A stretch of 53,900 bases of DNA. Source: a virus. Location: the IMG/VR virus record IMGVR_UViG_3300046167_000027, positions 1-53,900 of that record, one strand, 5' to 3'. Below the pieces are notes generated by a model. The model was given only the letters and a program-made list of their open reading frames with translations. It was not told the origin of the DNA and did no database searches. This document shows, piece by piece, positions 16,304-25,844 of this stretch. A program made the position numbers and the translations under genes. Each line of letters opens with the position of its first letter. Within the stretch, counting starts at the first letter, position 1.

Positions 16304-17817
16304 TGGCAGACCAATCTCAAACAGTACCTTCAGCATTTACTTGTGAAGGTGGGTTAGTACTAAACAAATCTACCTTTATGATGCAACCGGGTGAAGCATT
16401 AGAGTTAGAGAACTTTGAGCCTGACATAACAGGTGGCTACAGAAGAATAAATGGATATTCTAAGTATGTAACAGCAGTTGTACCACAGACAGCATCTGCT
16501 ACAGAAAAAGTACTTATGGTTGCAACCTTTGGTAGTGTCGTGTTAGCTGCTAGAGGTACTAGTATATATAGTGCAACTCCGGGTGGTTCATCATGGACTA
16601 GCAGAGATAGTGGCAGAACAGGTGCTTTAAAGTATAGGTTTGAGAGATATAACTATGATAACACAGATAAGATTATAGTTGTTGATGGTGCTAATGCACC
16701 GACTATATTTAACTCTTCCCTAGCAGCTTCAGATGTTTCAGAGTCTGCTGTTGCAGGTGCTAAACACGTAGCTTCATTTAGAGACCACATGTTTTATTCA
16801 GGCATGTCAGGTACTCCACAGGAATTAGTGTTTAGTAAACCGTTTGATGAAGATAACTTTTCTAGTGGTTCAGGTTCAGGCAGTATCAAGGTTGATGATA
16901 CCATAACAGGCATCAAAGTTTTCCGTGATAACTTGTTTGTGTTTTGTGAGAATAGAATATTTAAATTAGCAGGTTCGTCTGTAACTGACTTTGCGATGAC
17001 AGACATAACAAGAGATATAGGATGTATCAACGGTGATACAATCCAAGAATTTGCAGGTGACCTTATATTCTTAGGTCCTGATGGTTTAAGAACCATTGCA
17101 GGTACAGCAAGAATTGGTGACGTGGAATTGGGCACTATAAGCTCCAATGTGCAGTCTATATTTAATGAGAACATAGCTAGTGCATCAGAATTTGACAGTA
17201 TAGTGATACCTGATAAGACACAATATAGAATATTCTTTACTAAAAGTGGTACTGTAGATAATCAAACTAAAGGTATCATATGTTCACTTAGAGGACAGAA
17301 GTTTGAGTTTGCAGAGATTAGAGGAATAAAACCTGCTAGTACTGACCACTTCGTAGATGACGGTGATGTTATTGTTTTACATGGTGGATACGCAGATGGT
17401 TTTATATATAGGCAAGAAGTAGGTAATACATTTAATGGTGTTAATATAGCAGGTAAATATAGAAGTCCTGACTTAACATTTAATGACCCCGGAATAAGAA
17501 AGCATATGCAAAGGGTTATTATAAACTATAAGCCTGAAGCAGCAATAGATGCAGACTTATTTTTAAGATATGACTACGAGGATAAAGATGCACCGAGACC
17601 TGCAGCATATCCACTAGATTCAGAAGATGTTGTTGCTATATATGGTACATCAGTTTATGGAGTACCTACATATGGTGGAGCATCACAACCTTTAGTTAGG
17701 CAAGCAGTAGAAGGTTCAGGATTTGCTGTTGCTTTAAGAGTTACGGATGGCACAGGAAGTGCACCTTATTCACTTAAAGGTTTTCAATTAGAATATCAAT
17801 TAGGAGCTAGACGTTAA
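16303..17817 (+). CDS. tail tube protein B-like / tail hub, beta-propeller type
   Basis: 504 aa, almost entirely beta-strand by composition. The opening PSAFTCEGGLVLNKSTFMMQ, PGEALELENFEPDITGGYRR and the repeated style of blades (KVFRDNLFVFCENRIFKLAG, EFAGDLIFLGPDGLRTIAGT) match the beta-propeller tail proteins of podoviruses such as T7 gp12-like ones. It is placed between the adaptor and the fibre. It probably forms the tail nozzle. The stop overlaps the next start (TAATG). Confidence 0.75.
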   Translation: MADQSQTVPSAFTCEGGLVLNKSTFMMQPGEALELENFEPDITGGYRRINGYSKYVTAVVPQTASATEKVLMVATFGSVVLAARGTSIYSATPGGSSWTSRDSGRTGALKYRFERYNYDNTDKIIVVDGANAPTIFNSSLAASDVSESAVAGAKHVASFRDHMFYSGMSGTPQELVFSKPFDEDNFSSGSGSGSIKVDDTITGIKVFRDNLFVFCENRIFKLAGSSVTDFAMTDITRDIGCINGDTIQEFAGDLIFLGPDGLRTIAGTARIGDVELGTISSNVQSIFNENIASASEFDSIVIPDKTQYRIFFTKSGTVDNQTKGIICSLRGQKFEFAEIRGIKPASTDHFVDDGDVIVLHGGYADGFIYRQEVGNTFNGVNIAGKYRSPDLTFNDPGIRKHMQRVIINYKPEAAIDADLFLRYDYEDKDAPRPAAYPLDSEDVVAIYGTSVYGVPTYGGASQPLVRQAVEGSGFAVALRVTDGTGSAPYSLKGFQLEYQLGARR

Positions 17818-20090
17818 TGGGAGCTACATATACAAGACAGTCCTCGTACACAGATGGAGACGTAATAACTGCTGCTCATACCAATGATGAGTTTAATCAG
17901 ATATTAGCTGCCTTCGCTGCAGGAACAGGACACACACATGATGGCACAGCAGGTGAAGGTGGTCCTATTACTAGCCTACTAGGTAATACACTTAGCTTTG
18001 GTGATGGTTCAACAGATGCTGATATAGTCATTACATTTAATGGAAATGGTAATGATGGTGAACTAAAATGGATGGAAGACGAGGACTATTTTGAATTTAG
18101 TGATGACATACTTATTGCTTCTACAGAGAAGTTACAATTCAGAGACACAGCTATATACATCAATTCAAGTACGGATGGACAACTTGACATTGTCGCAGAC
18201 ACAGAAGTACAAATAGCTGCAACTACTGTTGACATAAATGGTGCAGTAGATATATCAGGCAACTTAACTGTAGGTGGCAGTGTTGTCATAGGTGGTAATA
18301 CTTTATCTTCTACAGAACTACTATATTTAGATGGTGTAACAGCAGGTACAGTAACAGCAAGTAAAGCACTTGTAGTTGATAGCAACAAAGATATATCAAG
18401 TCTACGTAACATTACATTGACAGGTGAGCTTGATGCAGGTTCATTGGATGTATCAGGTGATGCAGACATTGACGGTACATTAGAGACAGATGCCTTATCT
18501 ATAGATGGTACAGCCGTTAGTGCTACAGCAGCAGAACTTAACTACAATGACACAGGTGCATCTGTAGGTACAGTTGTTGCAAGTAAAACAGTTACAGTAG
18601 ATGCAAACAAAGATGTATCCTCATTTAGAAATATAACTCTATCAGGTGAATTAGATGCAGGGTCACTAGACGTTAGTGGTGATGCAGATATAGATGGTAC
18701 ATTAGAAGCTGATGCTATTACAGTTAATGGTACAGCATTAGCTACAGTGATAGCAGGAACAACAGTTACAACAGCAACAAATGCAAATCATGTTAGTGTT
18801 GCTGATAATGAGAATACAAATGAAGAAAACTTAATACCTTTCATAGAAGATGCTTCTGCAACAGGTAATGTTGGTTTAGAATCTGATGGTGACTTTGCCT
18901 ATAACCCAAGTACAGGTACAGTAAGTGCTACTATATTTAAAGGTAACATAGATGCTGTAGATGGTGACTTTGATGGAACACTAGAAGCAGATGCTATAAC
19001 AGTTGGTGGAGTAGCTTTATCTGAAGTTATATCTGATACAGCAGGAGCTATGTTCTCAGGTAATACTGAATCAGGTGTTACTGTTACATATCAAGATGGT
19101 GACAATACAATAGATGTTGAAATAGATGCAGCACAGACAGGCATTACATCTTTACTTGCAACAGATATAAAGATTGGTGAAGATGACGAAACAAAGATAG
19201 ACTTTGAAACAGTCAACGAGATACACTTCTATGCTGCTAATGCTGAACAAGTATATGTAGCTGATGGTATCTTTGGTCCTCAAACAGATAGTGATGTAGA
19301 CTTAGGTAGTGATTCTGTACGTTGGAAAGATGCTTATATAGATACCGTTACTACGACAGGTGCAGTGACTGTGGGTGGCGATTTAACAGTCAATGGTACT
19401 ACCACTACCGTGAACAGTACAACAATTACTGTAGATGACCCTGTGTTCACTCTAGGGGGTGATACTGCTCCGGGGTCTGATGACAACAAAGATAGAGGTA
19501 TTGAGTTTAGATACCACACAGGTTCTGCAGCTAAAGTAGGTTTCTTTGGATTTGATGACAGTGCAGGTAAGTTTACATTCATACCTGATGCAACTAATTC
19601 CTCAGAAGTATTCTCAGGTACAGCAGGTACAATAGTAGCTAACCTTGAAGGTGCAGTCACAGGTAACGTAACAGGTAACGTGAGTGGTACAGCTGCTACA
19701 GTTACAGGTGCTGCTCAATCTAACATAACATCATTAGGCACACTAACTACATTAACAGTTGATAATGTAATAGTTAATGGCACGACAATAGGTCACACAG
19801 ATGATACAGACCTAATTACACTAGCTGATGGTGTTGTCACAGTAGCAGGTGAAGTCTCTATGACTACACTTGATATAGGTGGTACTAATGTAGGTTCTAC
19901 TGCAGCAGAATTAAACTTACTAGATGGTTCAGCTAAATCAACATCATCTATTACAGTGGATGATGCAGATGCTTTCATAGTAATAGATGGAACAACTACA
20001 AAGCAGATACCTGCTTCTGACTTAAAAACATATGCCGCAGGAAGCTCGGCAAGTAAAGGCTTTGCTACAGCTATGGCAATAGCATTATAA
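17817..20090 (+). CDS. main tail fibre protein
   Basis: 757 aa, D/T/G/A/V-rich and beta-structured. The N-terminus YTRQSSYTDGDVITAAHTND with GTGHTHDGTAGEGGP is a common podovirus fibre attachment start. A repeated block GELDAGSLDVSGDADIDGTL appears twice (about residues 203 and 279), with related copies later (GDFDGTLEADAITV). The C-terminus is LDGSAKSTSSITVDDADAF followed by a short alanine-rich end. Trimeric fibres with such repeats contact the host surface. Confidence 0.75.
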   Translation: MGATYTRQSSYTDGDVITAAHTNDEFNQILAAFAAGTGHTHDGTAGEGGPITSLLGNTLSFGDGSTDADIVITFNGNGNDGELKWMEDEDYFEFSDDILIASTEKLQFRDTAIYINSSTDGQLDIVADTEVQIAATTVDINGAVDISGNLTVGGSVVIGGNTLSSTELLYLDGVTAGTVTASKALVVDSNKDISSLRNITLTGELDAGSLDVSGDADIDGTLETDALSIDGTAVSATAAELNYNDTGASVGTVVASKTVTVDANKDVSSFRNITLSGELDAGSLDVSGDADIDGTLEADAITVNGTALATVIAGTTVTTATNANHVSVADNENTNEENLIPFIEDASATGNVGLESDGDFAYNPSTGTVSATIFKGNIDAVDGDFDGTLEADAITVGGVALSEVISDTAGAMFSGNTESGVTVTYQDGDNTIDVEIDAAQTGITSLLATDIKIGEDDETKIDFETVNEIHFYAANAEQVYVADGIFGPQTDSDVDLGSDSVRWKDAYIDTVTTTGAVTVGGDLTVNGTTTTVNSTTITVDDPVFTLGGDTAPGSDDNKDRGIEFRYHTGSAAKVGFFGFDDSAGKFTFIPDATNSSEVFSGTAGTIVANLEGAVTGNVTGNVSGTAATVTGAAQSNITSLGTLTTLTVDNVIVNGTTIGHTDDTDLITLADGVVTVAGEVSMTTLDIGGTNVGSTAAELNLLDGSAKSTSSITVDDADAFIVIDGTTTKQIPASDLKTYAAGSSASKGFATAMAIAL

Positions 20091-20101
20091 TCAGATTTTA
20101 C

Positions 20102-20130
20102 TTGACAAATAAGGCAATACCGAGTATAAT
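20102..20130 (+). promoter_or_regulatory. consensus sigma70 promoter, distal fibre genes
   Basis: TTGACA (20102-20107), 17 bases, TATAAT (20125-20130), perfect at both boxes. It lies in the 59-base gap between the main fibre and the gene at 20150, and would raise expression of the small fibre proteins. Confidence 0.88.
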
Positions 20131-20149
20131 TATATAAAAGGAAAAAGAA

Positions 20150-20485
20150 ATGGCACAAGACTTTGAAAGAACCCTTACAGCTAACATAGATACTGCTCTT
20201 GCAGATATAAGAGCTACATCAAATAGTGATGATGCAATAGTTGGTATAAGGATGGCTAACATACATACATCACAGATAACTGTAGACGTAGCTATTACTG
20301 ACAATAGTAATAACGTAACAGCTTACCTAATTAAATCTGCACCTATACCTGTTGGTGGTGCATTAGAGTTAATAGATGGTGGTTCAAAGATAATATTACA
20401 ATCAGGTGATAAACTAAGAGCAAAGTCAAGTGTAACAAATTCACTTGATGTTGTTGTCTCAGCAGTTGATACTATTAGTGAATAG
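20150..20485 (+). CDS. small virion-type beta protein, 111 aa
   Basis: ATG follows AAAAGGAAAAAGAA, directly downstream of the consensus promoter. Composition is beta-rich with VAITDNSNNVTAYLIKSAPI, PVGGALELIDGGSKIILQSG and DKLRAKSSVTNSLDVVVS. I associate such sequences with tail or head-surface proteins in marine phages. Function is not proven; it may be a fibre partner. Confidence 0.65.
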   Translation: MAQDFERTLTANIDTALADIRATSNSDDAIVGIRMANIHTSQITVDVAITDNSNNVTAYLIKSAPIPVGGALELIDGGSKIILQSGDKLRAKSSVTNSLDVVVSAVDTISE

Positions 20486-20493
20486 GAGATAGA

Positions 20494-20945
20494 ATGGCAT
20501 ACTTAGGAAATGTAGTACCTGCTAACTTCCAAGCACCACCTGCTGTCGTAAGATTTAATGGTGATGGTTCTGATACAACCTTTGCACTTGGAAGAACAAT
20601 AGGTTCAGTACAAGAAATACTTGTAAGTGTTGATGGTGTTGTCCAAGATAGTGCAGCTTATACTGTACCTGATGGCTCAACATTAACATTTAGTGCAGCA
20701 CCCTCAAGTGGTACAGGCAATATCTTTGTATACTTTCTTGAGTTATCAGCAGGAACAATTAACACCTACAGCAGAGTTCAAGGGTAACTTTAAAGGTGGT
20801 GGTTTGTTTAGAACTAATGCACAGACTTTAACTGCTGACACAACAATACTTAGCCACAGAAAATGCACAAGTTACTGGAACATTTACAGTAGATAGTGGT
20901 GTGACATTGACTGTCAATAGTGGTGGAAGGTTGGTGATATCGTGA
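20494..20945 (+). CDS. short fibre module, reading frame broken twice
   Basis: As given it stops at 20787 (97 aa). Removing one C at 20765-20766 and one at 20854-20855 restores 149 aa ending at 20945, where the stop TGA overlaps the next start (GTGA). Restored text: FKGNFKGGGLFRTNAQTLTA, STENAQVTGTFTVDSGVTLT, VNSGGRLVIS, the usual end of a beta-helix fibre tip. The N-terminus is a FNGDGSDTTFALGRT receptor-type domain. It is probably part of the fibre set. Confidence 0.65.
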
Positions 20946-21487
20946 GTACAATTAAAGTAGATACAATTACGGATACAAGTGGCAACAGTATTCCTTACAT
21001 GAAGGGTGCTGTGTTGCAAGTTAAATACTTTCAATTAACAACTACACAAACGGAAACTATTTCATCTGCTAATACAGACCAAGCAATAAGTAATTTTACT
21101 GTTAACATAACCCCAAAAAGTTCATCGTCAATTATAAAACTTGAAGCACAACTGATGCACGAAACTGAAAATGAGTCATTTAATACTATGTTCTTCTTTT
21201 ACAGAGATAGTACAAAATTAGCTCATACAGAAAGTGCAGGAAGTAAAAGGGTTGGTATAGCTAATTCTACATTAAGCTACTACGATTCTGACAATTCATC
21301 TACTCCTGAGATGTTGTACATGGGGTATTTTGACACTCCAAGTAGTACGTCTGCAATAGCATATAAATTAGGTATTAACACAGAAGGAACTCATAATTTA
21401 TTTATTAACAGAACAATATCTGACGTAGATTCAACTGGTTATGAAAGAGGTGTTTCATTCATATCAGCCACAGAAATAGGAGGATAG
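20942..21487 (+). CDS. short tail fibre protein, 181 aa
   Basis: GTG start overlaps the restored stop of the previous gene. Begins MSTIKVDTITDTSGN, the opening shared (with changes) by the paralogous modules downstream. The body looks like a beta-sandwich (IIKLEAQLMHETENESFNTM, TEGTHNLFINRTISDVDST), similar in style to collagen-binding or receptor-binding tips. Probably a host-recognition protein. Confidence 0.65.
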   Translation: MSTIKVDTITDTSGNSIPYMKGAVLQVKYFQLTTTQTETISSANTDQAISNFTVNITPKSSSSIIKLEAQLMHETENESFNTMFFFYRDSTKLAHTESAGSKRVGIANSTLSYYDSDNSSTPEMLYMGYFDTPSSTSAIAYKLGINTEGTHNLFINRTISDVDSTGYERGVSFISATEIGG

Positions 21488-21488
21488 C

Positions 21489-21953
21489 ATGAGTACAGTA
21501 ATCCTAGACACAATCACAGGCAAGTCCACTGCAACAACCATAACCATTGGCTCAACACCTGTCGTTAGTGCAAGTGCAAACTCTATGACTATTAGAGGTG
21601 AGGGTTCAGCACAGACAAGTATACAGCAAGGTCTTATCAAATCGTGGGTAAATTTTGAACAAGAGGGCACACACGCATCAAGAGATAGTTTTAATATTTC
21701 AAGTTTAACTGATGGGGGTACTGGAGTAACAGTACCTATTAGCTTCACCAATAATATGAGTGATGCAAATTATTCTGGCTCTTTCTACACTAATGCTTAC
21801 GTTCAGGCTAACCTTGCTTACAACGGATTTAATAATATTTATGCAGGTGGTTTTGGAAGCAGGACAACAAGTGGACATGGTATTAATTCTTATGGCTCTG
21901 CAAATGCTGATGCTGATAATGTTCAAGTAGCATCTTGGGGAGATTTAGCATAA
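21489..21953 (+). CDS. fibre module paralogue 1, 154 aa
   Basis: One of five related short proteins (also 21953, 24611, 25045, 25431). Shared order: a VDTIT-like start, a QGLIKSWVNFEQ motif, RDSFNISSLTDGGTGV, FTNNMSDANYSG, a variable middle and a final GDLA. Likely a beta-structured receptor-binding tip. The stop overlaps the next ATG (TAATG). Confidence 0.7.
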   Translation: MSTVILDTITGKSTATTITIGSTPVVSASANSMTIRGEGSAQTSIQQGLIKSWVNFEQEGTHASRDSFNISSLTDGGTGVTVPISFTNNMSDANYSGSFYTNAYVQANLAYNGFNNIYAGGFGSRTTSGHGINSYGSANADADNVQVASWGDLA

Positions 21954-22351
21954 TGGCAAACGGAACAATAGCATTTGATACATTATCAACAAGTGATTCA
22001 GTAAATACTGGTGTAACTAAATCTATAGACACAAGTTATATTTTTAATGGTGTAGCAAAATGTTGGGCAAACACAGAACAGGCATCCTCATATTCAACTC
22101 GTGACAGTTTTAATTTATCTTCCATAGCAGATGGTGGAACAGGTAAAACACAACTTACTTTTACTAATGCTTTTGGTAATGCAAACCATGCTTCAACTGC
22201 GATGGCAAGTAATCTAAATAATTTTGTGGGAAATGACATTGAAGCGGCTGCTCAAGCTACAACGACAGTTAATTTGTGTTCTGTTGATGGCTCAAACTCT
22301 TTAGAGGATGCTTCAGTTCTCACTAGTTCTACACACGGAGACTTAGCATGA
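21953..22351 (+). CDS. fibre module paralogue 2, 132 aa
   Basis: ATG 21953 overlaps the previous stop; an upstream frame start has no site. Contains FNGVAKCWANTEQASSYSTR, DSFNLSSIADGGTGKTQLTF, TNAFGNANHAS and the end SSTHGDLA. Same plan as paralogue 1 with a diverged middle. The stop overlaps the next start (ATGA). Confidence 0.7.
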   Translation: MANGTIAFDTLSTSDSVNTGVTKSIDTSYIFNGVAKCWANTEQASSYSTRDSFNLSSIADGGTGKTQLTFTNAFGNANHASTAMASNLNNFVGNDIEAAAQATTTVNLCSVDGSNSLEDASVLTSSTHGDLA

Positions 22352-22840
22352 CAATAGAAACACCAGAATTTCAAGGCACACATCTTTGGGATAGACTGTG
22401 TTGGGCAAAAGAAAAGCTAGAGCCACACAGAACAGAATACTGTGTTGTATGGGAAGACCCAGAGACACCTGATGAACCTGCAAAGGTTACACATCCTGAC
22501 CCTAATTGGATGGCTTGTGCATTGAAGGGTGGCATACTTCCACCTGTAGAAGCCTATTGGGAACTCAAGAAGGATGAGGAAAAGCCTGACTTTGTAAAGC
22601 ATACAAGAGGTTACTTGTTACATAACACTAAACCTATTGAAGCTATGACAGAAGAAAGAGCAATAGAATACCTTATTATGAAGGACCTTACCGAGACATG
22701 TATGGCAAGACTACGACAAAGCCAACAAACCTCGTATGCTCATTTGTACTAAGTCACAGTTACCAAGCACTAGAGTGTGGCGAAATGCTTGGAAGATTAA
22801 TGAAGACATAAACACCACGCATAATGAAGAAGCTGCTTAA
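22348..22840 (+). CDS. fibre-region protein, possible assembly factor, reading frame broken
   Basis: As given it stops at 22752 (134 aa). Dropping one C at 22691-22692 restores 163 aa ending EEAA at 22840 (RHVWQDYDKANKPRMLICTK, SQLPSTRVWRNAWKINEDI). The text HPDPNWMACALKGGILPPVE and the mixed polar body differ from the beta-rich fibres around it; similar proteins lie beside fibre genes of other marine phages. A chaperone or attachment role is inference. Confidence 0.65.
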
Positions 22841-22851
22841 AGGAGAAACCA

Positions 22852-23223
22852 ATGGCAACAACTAACATCGTAGACAAAGATGGTAACAGTATATCTGCTT
22901 CAGATGCTACTGTTCCTTCAGACAGGCACTTCAGAGGTGCATGGTCATTATCAGGTACAACCATAACAGAAGATTTGGCTGTAGCTAAAACTATATTCAA
23001 GGATAAAGTAAGGGAAGCAAGAGGTCCTCTACTTGATGCTGAAGATGTAATCTATATGAAAGCATTAGAAGCTGATGATGCAGATGCAAAGACTGCAAGT
23101 GTAGCAAAGAAGAAAGCATTAAGAGATGCTCCTGCTGCAAGTGCAATATCAAGTGCAGACACTATAGCTAAACTTAAAGCTGCTTGGGATACAAGCACAT
23201 TAGGTGACAGTCCATACGCATAG
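22852..23223 (+). CDS. tail fibre assembly-type protein, 123 aa
   Basis: ATG follows AAAGGAGAAACC. An N-terminal beta part (RHFRGAWSLSGTTITEDLAV) and a helical alanine-rich end (REARGPLLDAEDVIYMKALE, KKALRDAPAASAISSADTI) match the short proteins beside phage fibres that hold a tail-fibre-assembly domain. Function is inferred from this and the place. Confidence 0.6.
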   Translation: MATTNIVDKDGNSISASDATVPSDRHFRGAWSLSGTTITEDLAVAKTIFKDKVREARGPLLDAEDVIYMKALEADDADAKTASVAKKKALRDAPAASAISSADTIAKLKAAWDTSTLGDSPYA

Positions 23224-23232
23224 GAGTAGTTA

Positions 23233-24146
23233 ATGGCTTTAACAAAAGTAACAGGCGAGGGCGTAGGTACATTAACGTCTGATTTAACTATCCCTGATAA
23301 AATCATACATGATGGTGATACCAACACAGCTATAAGATTTCCTGCTGCTGATACAATAACATTTGAAACTGGTGGTAGTGAGAGAGCAAGGCTAACAAGT
23401 GATGGCAATCTGCTTATAAGACGCACAAATACAAACAGCAATAGTGGTGGACATTTTATTACAAATAACTACGCTTTTTTTGAGGATGACGGCACACCAT
23501 TATTCTTAAACAGGTTCAGTAGTGATGGTAGCATTATTGAATTTCGCAAAGATAATGGTGTCATAGGAAGTATTGGAACTGCTAATAGTGGTGACATTTA
23601 TATAGCTAATGATGATGTATCCTTGATGATGGCAGGGGGTTCAGATGCAGTTTTACCAAGAGGAACAGCAGGTGCTTTAAGGGATGCTGTTATAGATTTA
23701 GGAGTGTCTTCTAATAGATTTGATAACATATTTGCAGCTAATGATACAATTAACACTTCTGATAAAAATGAAAAACAAGACATAGAAGAACTTACAGATG
23801 CAGAAAAAAAGGTCGCTATAGTTTGTAAAGGATTAATGAGAAAATACAGATGGAAAAAAGCTGTAACTGAAAAAGGTGATAATGCAAGAACTCACTTTGG
23901 TATTATAGCACAAGAACTAGAAGATGCTTTTAAGGCAGAGGGTTTAGATGCAAGTAAGTATGCACTTTTTTGCTCAGATACTTGGTGGGAAGCAAATGAA
24001 AAATATACAGATGCTGATGGTAAAGAGCAAACAAGACTTATGGACTACCATTCAGAAAGAAGAAGCACCAGAAGAGTGCAACTAAAATAACAAGATTAGG
24101 TGTAAGGTACAGTGAATTACTAGCCTTTATCATATCGGCTATATAG
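23233..24146 (+). CDS. tail spike with S74 intramolecular chaperone, frame broken near the end
   Basis: Beta-rich N-terminal body, then from about residue 175 the autoproteolytic chaperone pattern: NTSDKNEKQDIEELTDAEKK with a Ser-Lys pair, then GLMRKYRWKKAV and HFGIIAQELEDAFKAEGLD. Such chaperones guide trimer folding and cut themselves off. As given it ends at 24090 (285 aa). Two +1 sites (about 24055-24065 and 24071-24076) restored give 303 aa ending ATKITRLGVRYSELLAFIIS then AI, the usual S74 end. These two are not C or G runs, so they are less secure. Confidence 0.75.
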
Positions 24147-24155
24147 GGAGTAACA

Positions 24156-24614
24156 ATGGCATACATAGGCAAATCTCCTTCACAGGGAGTACGTAACAGA
24201 TTCCAATACCAAGCTACGGCAGGGCAAACATCCTTCAGTGGTTCTGATGCAAACTCATTGACACTTACCTACACAGATAGTTTGTACCTAGACGTATATC
24301 AGAATGGTATATTGCTTGTTCCGGGAGATGACTACACAGCAACTACAGGTACAACTGTGGTGCTTGTACAGGGTGCATCACTTAATGACATGGTTGAGAT
24401 GGTAGCCTATGATGTGTTCTCTGTTAACGAAACGTACACTAAGACTGAATCAGATAACAGATACCCATTCAAAGGTAACAACTCAATCATTAGATTAAAT
24501 GGACAGACAATCAGTGCAGACATTACAATAGACAGTGATGAGAATGGTGTATCAGGTGGTCCTATAACGCAAAGTGCAACAGTCACTGTTAATGGATATT
24601 GGAGTATAGTATGA
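24156..24614 (+). CDS. short fibre protein, 152 aa
   Basis: ATG follows AGGGAGTAACA. The text MAYIGKSPSQGVRNRFQYQA, GQTSFSGSDANSLTLTYTDS and YLDVYQNGILLVPGDDYTAT is a common N-terminal fibre domain in marine phages, and the C-terminus is a beta-repeat similar to 20494-20945. It overlaps the next start by four bases. Confidence 0.68.
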   Translation: MAYIGKSPSQGVRNRFQYQATAGQTSFSGSDANSLTLTYTDSLYLDVYQNGILLVPGDDYTATTGTTVVLVQGASLNDMVEMVAYDVFSVNETYTKTESDNRYPFKGNNSIIRLNGQTISADITIDSDENGVSGGPITQSATVTVNGYWSIV

Positions 24615-25045
24615 GTTCACAATTAAATGTAGACACCATTGTAGATAAAGCAGGTAGTGGTGGGTCAAATGTTAAGATGGCTAATACCTCTACTTATGTA
24701 GGTGAGGGTGGTAGTGGCACACAGAATACTGTGCAAGGGTTGGCGAAGACTTGGCTCGTGCATAATGCAGCATCACTACAAAATAGTTTAAATGTTAGTA
24801 GTATTACTGATATCTCACAAGGCGAGCAGACAATATCTTTTTCAAATTCTATGGCAAATACAAATTATGTTATTGCTGGACTTTTAGGCAATAATAATAA
24901 CTCAGCGAGTAATACCATGAATTCTACACGACCTTATCAGTGGAATACTAGTAGCTTTAAAAGCATGAGTTTGTATAATAGTGGTGTGGGTGCAGTGACA
25001 GACTATGACCACACAGATAATATGGTGGTGGGAGATTTAGCATAA
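24611..25045 (+). CDS. fibre module paralogue 3, 144 aa
   Basis: ATG 24611 overlaps the previous stop. Contains LNVDTIVDKAG, VQGLAKTWLVHNAASLQNSL, NVSSITDISQGEQTISFSNS and ends NMVVGDLA. It heads a second tandem set of three related genes (24611, 25045, 25431), each coupled by TAATG. Confidence 0.7.
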   Translation: MSSQLNVDTIVDKAGSGGSNVKMANTSTYVGEGGSGTQNTVQGLAKTWLVHNAASLQNSLNVSSITDISQGEQTISFSNSMANTNYVIAGLLGNNNNSASNTMNSTRPYQWNTSSFKSMSLYNSGVGAVTDYDHTDNMVVGDLA

Positions 25046-25431
25046 TGGCATCACAATTAAAAGTAGATACACTCACAGGTGTAACCACAGCAGGTAGCAT
25101 AGTAGTTACAGGTGAAGGCAATAGTACAACAACTAATCTGCAACAAGGGTTAGCTAAGGCTTTTTGTAGAGCATCTGATGCTGCATCTTTAACAAACACT
25201 TTCAATATAGCAAGTGGAACAGACAATGGTACAGGTAATTATACTTATACTTTTACAAACAATATGAGTACAAATAAATCAAGTGGTACTGCTGTTGCTA
25301 TTACTAATGGAGCTAGAATGTCTACTTATTCTAATGTTCAAACTTCAAGTTATGATACAGATACTCACAATGAATCAGGAACAGATACAGATGCAAGTAC
25401 TGCGACTAATACTTTCGGAGATTTAGCATAA
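25045..25431 (+). CDS. fibre module paralogue 4, 128 aa
   Basis: MASQLKVDTLTGVTTAG, LQQGLAKAFCRASDAASLTN, TFNIASGTDNGTGNYTYTFT and a NTFGDLA end. Same plan as its neighbours; the last bases (GGAGATTTAGCATAATGGC) match the junctions of paralogues 1 and 3, so cassette exchange by homologous recombination is plausible. Confidence 0.7.
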   Translation: MASQLKVDTLTGVTTAGSIVVTGEGNSTTTNLQQGLAKAFCRASDAASLTNTFNIASGTDNGTGNYTYTFTNNMSTNKSSGTAVAITNGARMSTYSNVQTSSYDTDTHNESGTDTDASTATNTFGDLA

Positions 25432-25844
25432 TGGCTAGTATATTAAGAGTAAACACATTAACAGATGCAAGTAGTAATAATTCAGTAGCATTAGAGACTG
25501 TGTCACAAGGTAGTGCAAAGGCTTGGGTTAACTTTAATGGAACTGGAACTGTAGCAATACAAGATTCATTCAATGTTAGTGGTCTTACAGATAATGGTAC
25601 AGGCGATTATACTGTTGTAATTGGTAATGATATGGCTAATGCTTCTTATTCTTATCTAGCAACAGCATCTAATTGGGAAACTGCTAGTACTGCCGATTCT
25701 TATATAGGTGTTTCTGGGTATCATGGTGGACAAGCAACTGCTTCACAAAGAATAGTAACTTATAGAGAAAGATATGACGTAAGTACACCTACAGTTAAAG
25801 ACCCATTGACTACCAACTTAGCAATACACGGAGATTTAGCATGA
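25431..25844 (+). CDS. fibre module paralogue 5, 137 aa
   Basis: MASILRVNTLTDASSNN, VSQGSAKAWVNFNGTGTVAI, QDSFNVSGLTDNGTGDYTVV and a final HGDLA. It ends the second set; the stop overlaps the next ATG (ATGA). Probably a receptor-binding variant. Confidence 0.7.
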   Translation: MASILRVNTLTDASSNNSVALETVSQGSAKAWVNFNGTGTVAIQDSFNVSGLTDNGTGDYTVVIGNDMANASYSYLATASNWETASTADSYIGVSGYHGGQATASQRIVTYRERYDVSTPTVKDPLTTNLAIHGDLA

